Source of the DNA: Longimicrobiales bacterium
GTDB lineage: Bacteria; Gemmatimonadota; Gemmatimonadetes; Longimicrobiales; Gaopeijiaceae
NCBI GenBank assembly: GCA_958295645.1
Contig: OY282361.1
Location: 372,001-436,000 of the forward strand
Reading direction: 5' to 3'
Length of the DNA: 64,000 nucleotides
Shown here: one piece after another, positions 62,314 through 64,000 of the stretch
Position numbering within the stretch: position 1 is the stretch's first letter
Layout: each line of letters opens with the position of its first letter
Program-made: the position numbers and the translations under genes
The notes under the pieces: model-generated
The model's database searches: none
What the model was told of the DNA's origin: nothing
Seen by the model: the letters and a program-made list of their open reading frames with translations, nothing else

Positions 62314-63926
62314 CCGGGACGCCCCGGACCGGATCGTTCGAGGACCGGTTCCGGCAGCACGTGCGGGATTCCGAGGCCTTCGCGGGCGCCGCCGCGGTGA
62401 TCGTCGGGGTCTCCGGCGGCCTCGATTCCATGACGTTGCTCCACCTGCTCCGTTTCTGCGGGGGCGCTCCGCCCGGCGCCGAACTCCAGGCCGCGCACTT
62501 CGACCACCGCATGAGGCCGGAGAGCGGCGAAGACGCCTCCTGGGTTGCCGCCGTCTGCCGCGACTGGGACGTGAAGGTGCATTTGGACCGCGCGCCCGCG
62601 CCCGTCCGGAGCGAGGCCGAGGGACGCGAGCTTCGCTACCGGTTCTTCGAAGAGGCGCGGCTCGCCGCGGGCGTCCCGGCGGTCGTGGCGACCGGGCACA
62701 CGGCCGACGACCAAGCGGAGACGGTTCTGTTCCGCATCGCGCGGGGAAGCGGTCCAACGGGACTTGCCGGCGTGCTTCCGACCCGGACGCCCGGCCTCGT
62801 GCGGCCCCTGCTGCCGTTCTGGCGGAGCGAAATCCGCCTCTTCGCGCAGAACAGGGACGTGCCCTTTCGCGAGGATCCGTCGAACCGCGATCTGCGCTGG
62901 ACCCGCAACCGCTTGAGGCGCTTGGTGCTCCCGGCCTTGGAGGACGCGGTGCCCGGCGCGGCGGCCGCCCTCGCATCGCATGCCGAGGCCAGCCTGCTGC
63001 AAGCCCGGGCTCTCGACGAACTCCTGGACCAGCGGATCGCCACCTTGACGGCGCCGCGGCCCGAAGAGTCGCCGCCGCCCGCCGCAGGCCTGACCCTGGA
63101 CCGCGAAGCGCTCGCCGCCCTCTCGGACCCCGTGCTTGCGCTCGTCCTCCGCCGAGCCGCCGCGCGGACCGGAACCCAACTCGGCCGCCGCGCCACGCGG
63201 GCGCTGGTGCGCTTCGTCCGCCATGCCCAGAGCGGAAGGCGGCTCGCACTTCCCCGCGGCGCCGTCGCCGAGCGCCACCTCGGACGCATCGTCTTCCGCC
63301 CCGCCCCAGCCCCGCCGCCGCCATCCCCGGCCGACCTGCCCGGCCTTGCGGCCGCGCCCGGGTCCCGGCCGCCCCAGCCTGCCGTCGACGCGCCCGCCGA
63401 CCCCCCAACCGCCTCCGCCGCCCGCCCCGCCGCGCCCGCCCGCGTGCTTGTCACGCCCGAGCCCGGCGAAGGCGCCTATACGTGCGAGGCAATGCGCGTG
63501 GAGGTCGCTTGGGGCCCGGTCCGCCTGCGCCACTTCCCCCATGTGGCGAGCTTTCGCAAGAAGGATGTATCGTTTCCCCTGGTGGTTCGGCCCTGGGCGC
63601 CGGGCGACCGCGTGGTCGTGTCCTACGGCAAGAAGAAGGTGAAGAAGCTGCTCCTCGAAGCGCGCGTCTCCCAGTGCGACCGCCCCGGACTGCCGGTCCT
63701 GGCCGTCCCCGGCGGACCCGTCGTCTGGGTGCCGGGCGTGACGGACGGCGCTCGGCCGGCCTGGCGTCGCCGAGAGCCGCGCCCAGATTTGCCCAGAACC
63801 GAAAGCGCCCCCGAGGACCACCCGTCCCCCTGCTCGGAGCAGCCCCGGACGCCGCCCGCTCCACCTTCTCCCTGGTTCGTGCACGTCAGGTCGTCCGTCG
63901 CACCCCTGCCGGGAGTCCCCTCGTGA
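62310..63926 (+). CDS. tilS: tRNA(Ile)-lysidine synthase
   Basis: Modifies C34 of tRNA-Ile(CAU) to lysidine. The PP-loop SGGLDS near 35-40, HFDHRMRPES, ATGHTADDQAETVLFRIARG and REDPSNRD are all typical. The C-terminal part has a long Pro/Ala-rich insertion (about 330-385) before the TilS_C domain (RPWAPGDRVVV, KKKVKKLL). At 538 residues it is longer than usual because of that insertion and a low-complexity tail. GTGA overlap with the SDR gene. Confidence 0.92.
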   Translation: MTGTPRTGSFEDRFRQHVRDSEAFAGAAAVIVGVSGGLDSMTLLHLLRFCGGAPPGAELQAAHFDHRMRPESGEDASWVAAVCRDWDVKVHLDRAPAPVRSEAEGRELRYRFFEEARLAAGVPAVVATGHTADDQAETVLFRIARGSGPTGLAGVLPTRTPGLVRPLLPFWRSEIRLFAQNRDVPFREDPSNRDLRWTRNRLRRLVLPALEDAVPGAAAALASHAEASLLQARALDELLDQRIATLTAPRPEESPPPAAGLTLDREALAALSDPVLALVLRRAAARTGTQLGRRATRALVRFVRHAQSGRRLALPRGAVAERHLGRIVFRPAPAPPPPSPADLPGLAAAPGSRPPQPAVDAPADPPTASAARPAAPARVLVTPEPGEGAYTCEAMRVEVAWGPVRLRHFPHVASFRKKDVSFPLVVRPWAPGDRVVVSYGKKKVKKLLLEARVSQCDRPGLPVLAVPGGPVVWVPGVTDGARPAWRRREPRPDLPRTESAPEDHPSPCSEQPRTPPAPPSPWFVHVRSSVAPLPGVPS

Positions 63927-64000
63927 CGCCGCCTCCACCCGCCGCCGCCCGACAAGACCGCGCGGCCGTCCCGCTACCCGCTCCGCCCGCCGCCCGACAA
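63923..64000 (+). CDS. Start of a following gene, cut by window
   Basis: A GTG overlapping the tilS stop (GTGA) opens 26 codons of Pro/Ala/Arg-rich sequence to the window edge. In many bacteria hpt or ftsH follows tilS, but nothing in these codons identifies the product. Confidence 0.35.
   Translation, partial: MTPPPPAAARQDRAAVPLPAPPAARQ

Noticed and set aside
60256-63408. Single 1050-codon minus-strand frame across tilS, SDR and the membrane gene
   Set aside because: Only the part below 61161 resembles a protein. The rest lies opposite well-conserved tilS and SDR and is Arg/Gly-rich.

Overview
The window is 64 kb of very GC-rich bacterial chromosome, densely coded, with many 1-14 nt gene overlaps and frequent GTG/TTG starts. 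The housekeeping gene order (obgE-dprA-hemW-hrcA-dnaJ-yqeY-mutS2-dnaG-recJ), a Minf_1886-type protein, a 6-bladed beta-propeller protein and inositol-phosphate synthesis suggest a Gemmatimonadota-like organism, perhaps an environmental or symbiont lineage. That placement is an inference from gene content; no rRNA is present. Most genes are ordinary core functions: translation and tRNA modification, chaperones, DNA replication and repair, CoA and acyl-CoA metabolism, and envelope lipids.

Layout. 1-5707: 3' part of prmC, a YlbF-like protein, a CDP-alcohol phosphatidyltransferase with inositol-phosphate synthase, tmk and an S41 protease. 5735 to about 17100: a defence island of lower and uneven GC. 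It holds a Schlafen-AlbA/wHTH protein, a type III restriction subunit, two small unknowns (one DUF1828/1829-like), a type III methyltransferase, a broken MNT/HEPN toxin-antitoxin pair, an XRE-ImmA/IrrE plus DUF4411 (PIN-like) pair, and the tail of an AAA+ ATPase. 17260-33035: the core block obgE through pta. 33124-35237: a second restriction-modification unit, with an Eco29kI-like GIY-YIG nuclease converging on an HTH-fused amino-methyltransferase. 35442-37427: a partner-switching module (STAS protein plus a kinase-phosphatase fusion). 37424-44063: rsmA, rex with its own operator over the start codon, a 3'-5' exonuclease, then thiolase, bioY, 3-hydroxybutyryl-CoA dehydrogenase and acyl-CoA dehydrogenase. 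44095-52507: leucine-type dehydrogenase, glyA, small proteins, nnrE/nnrD fusion, thiL, plsC, eno, ftsB-like. 52605-54064: a beta-propeller gene of uncertain start, repeat-rich debris and a tRNA with anticodon CAT. 54147-61161: an RDD-SpoIIM fusion converging on a MoxR/DUF58/DUF4350/DUF4129 operon. 61516-64000: SDR, tilS and the first codons of a following gene.

Possible new biology. The strongest leads are: the five-gene type III cassette with an AlbA-type regulator and a DUF1828/1829 protein inside the res-mod interval; a perfect 23-bp inverted repeat in frame within the presumed recognition domain of the Mod protein; an Eco29kI-type nuclease paired with a predicted N4-cytosine or N6-adenine methyltransferase carrying an excisionase-type HTH; and a perfect Rex operator overlapping the rex start codon. 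DnaG has lost all four zinc ligands. No CRISPR array, intact insertion sequence, rRNA or replication origin was seen.
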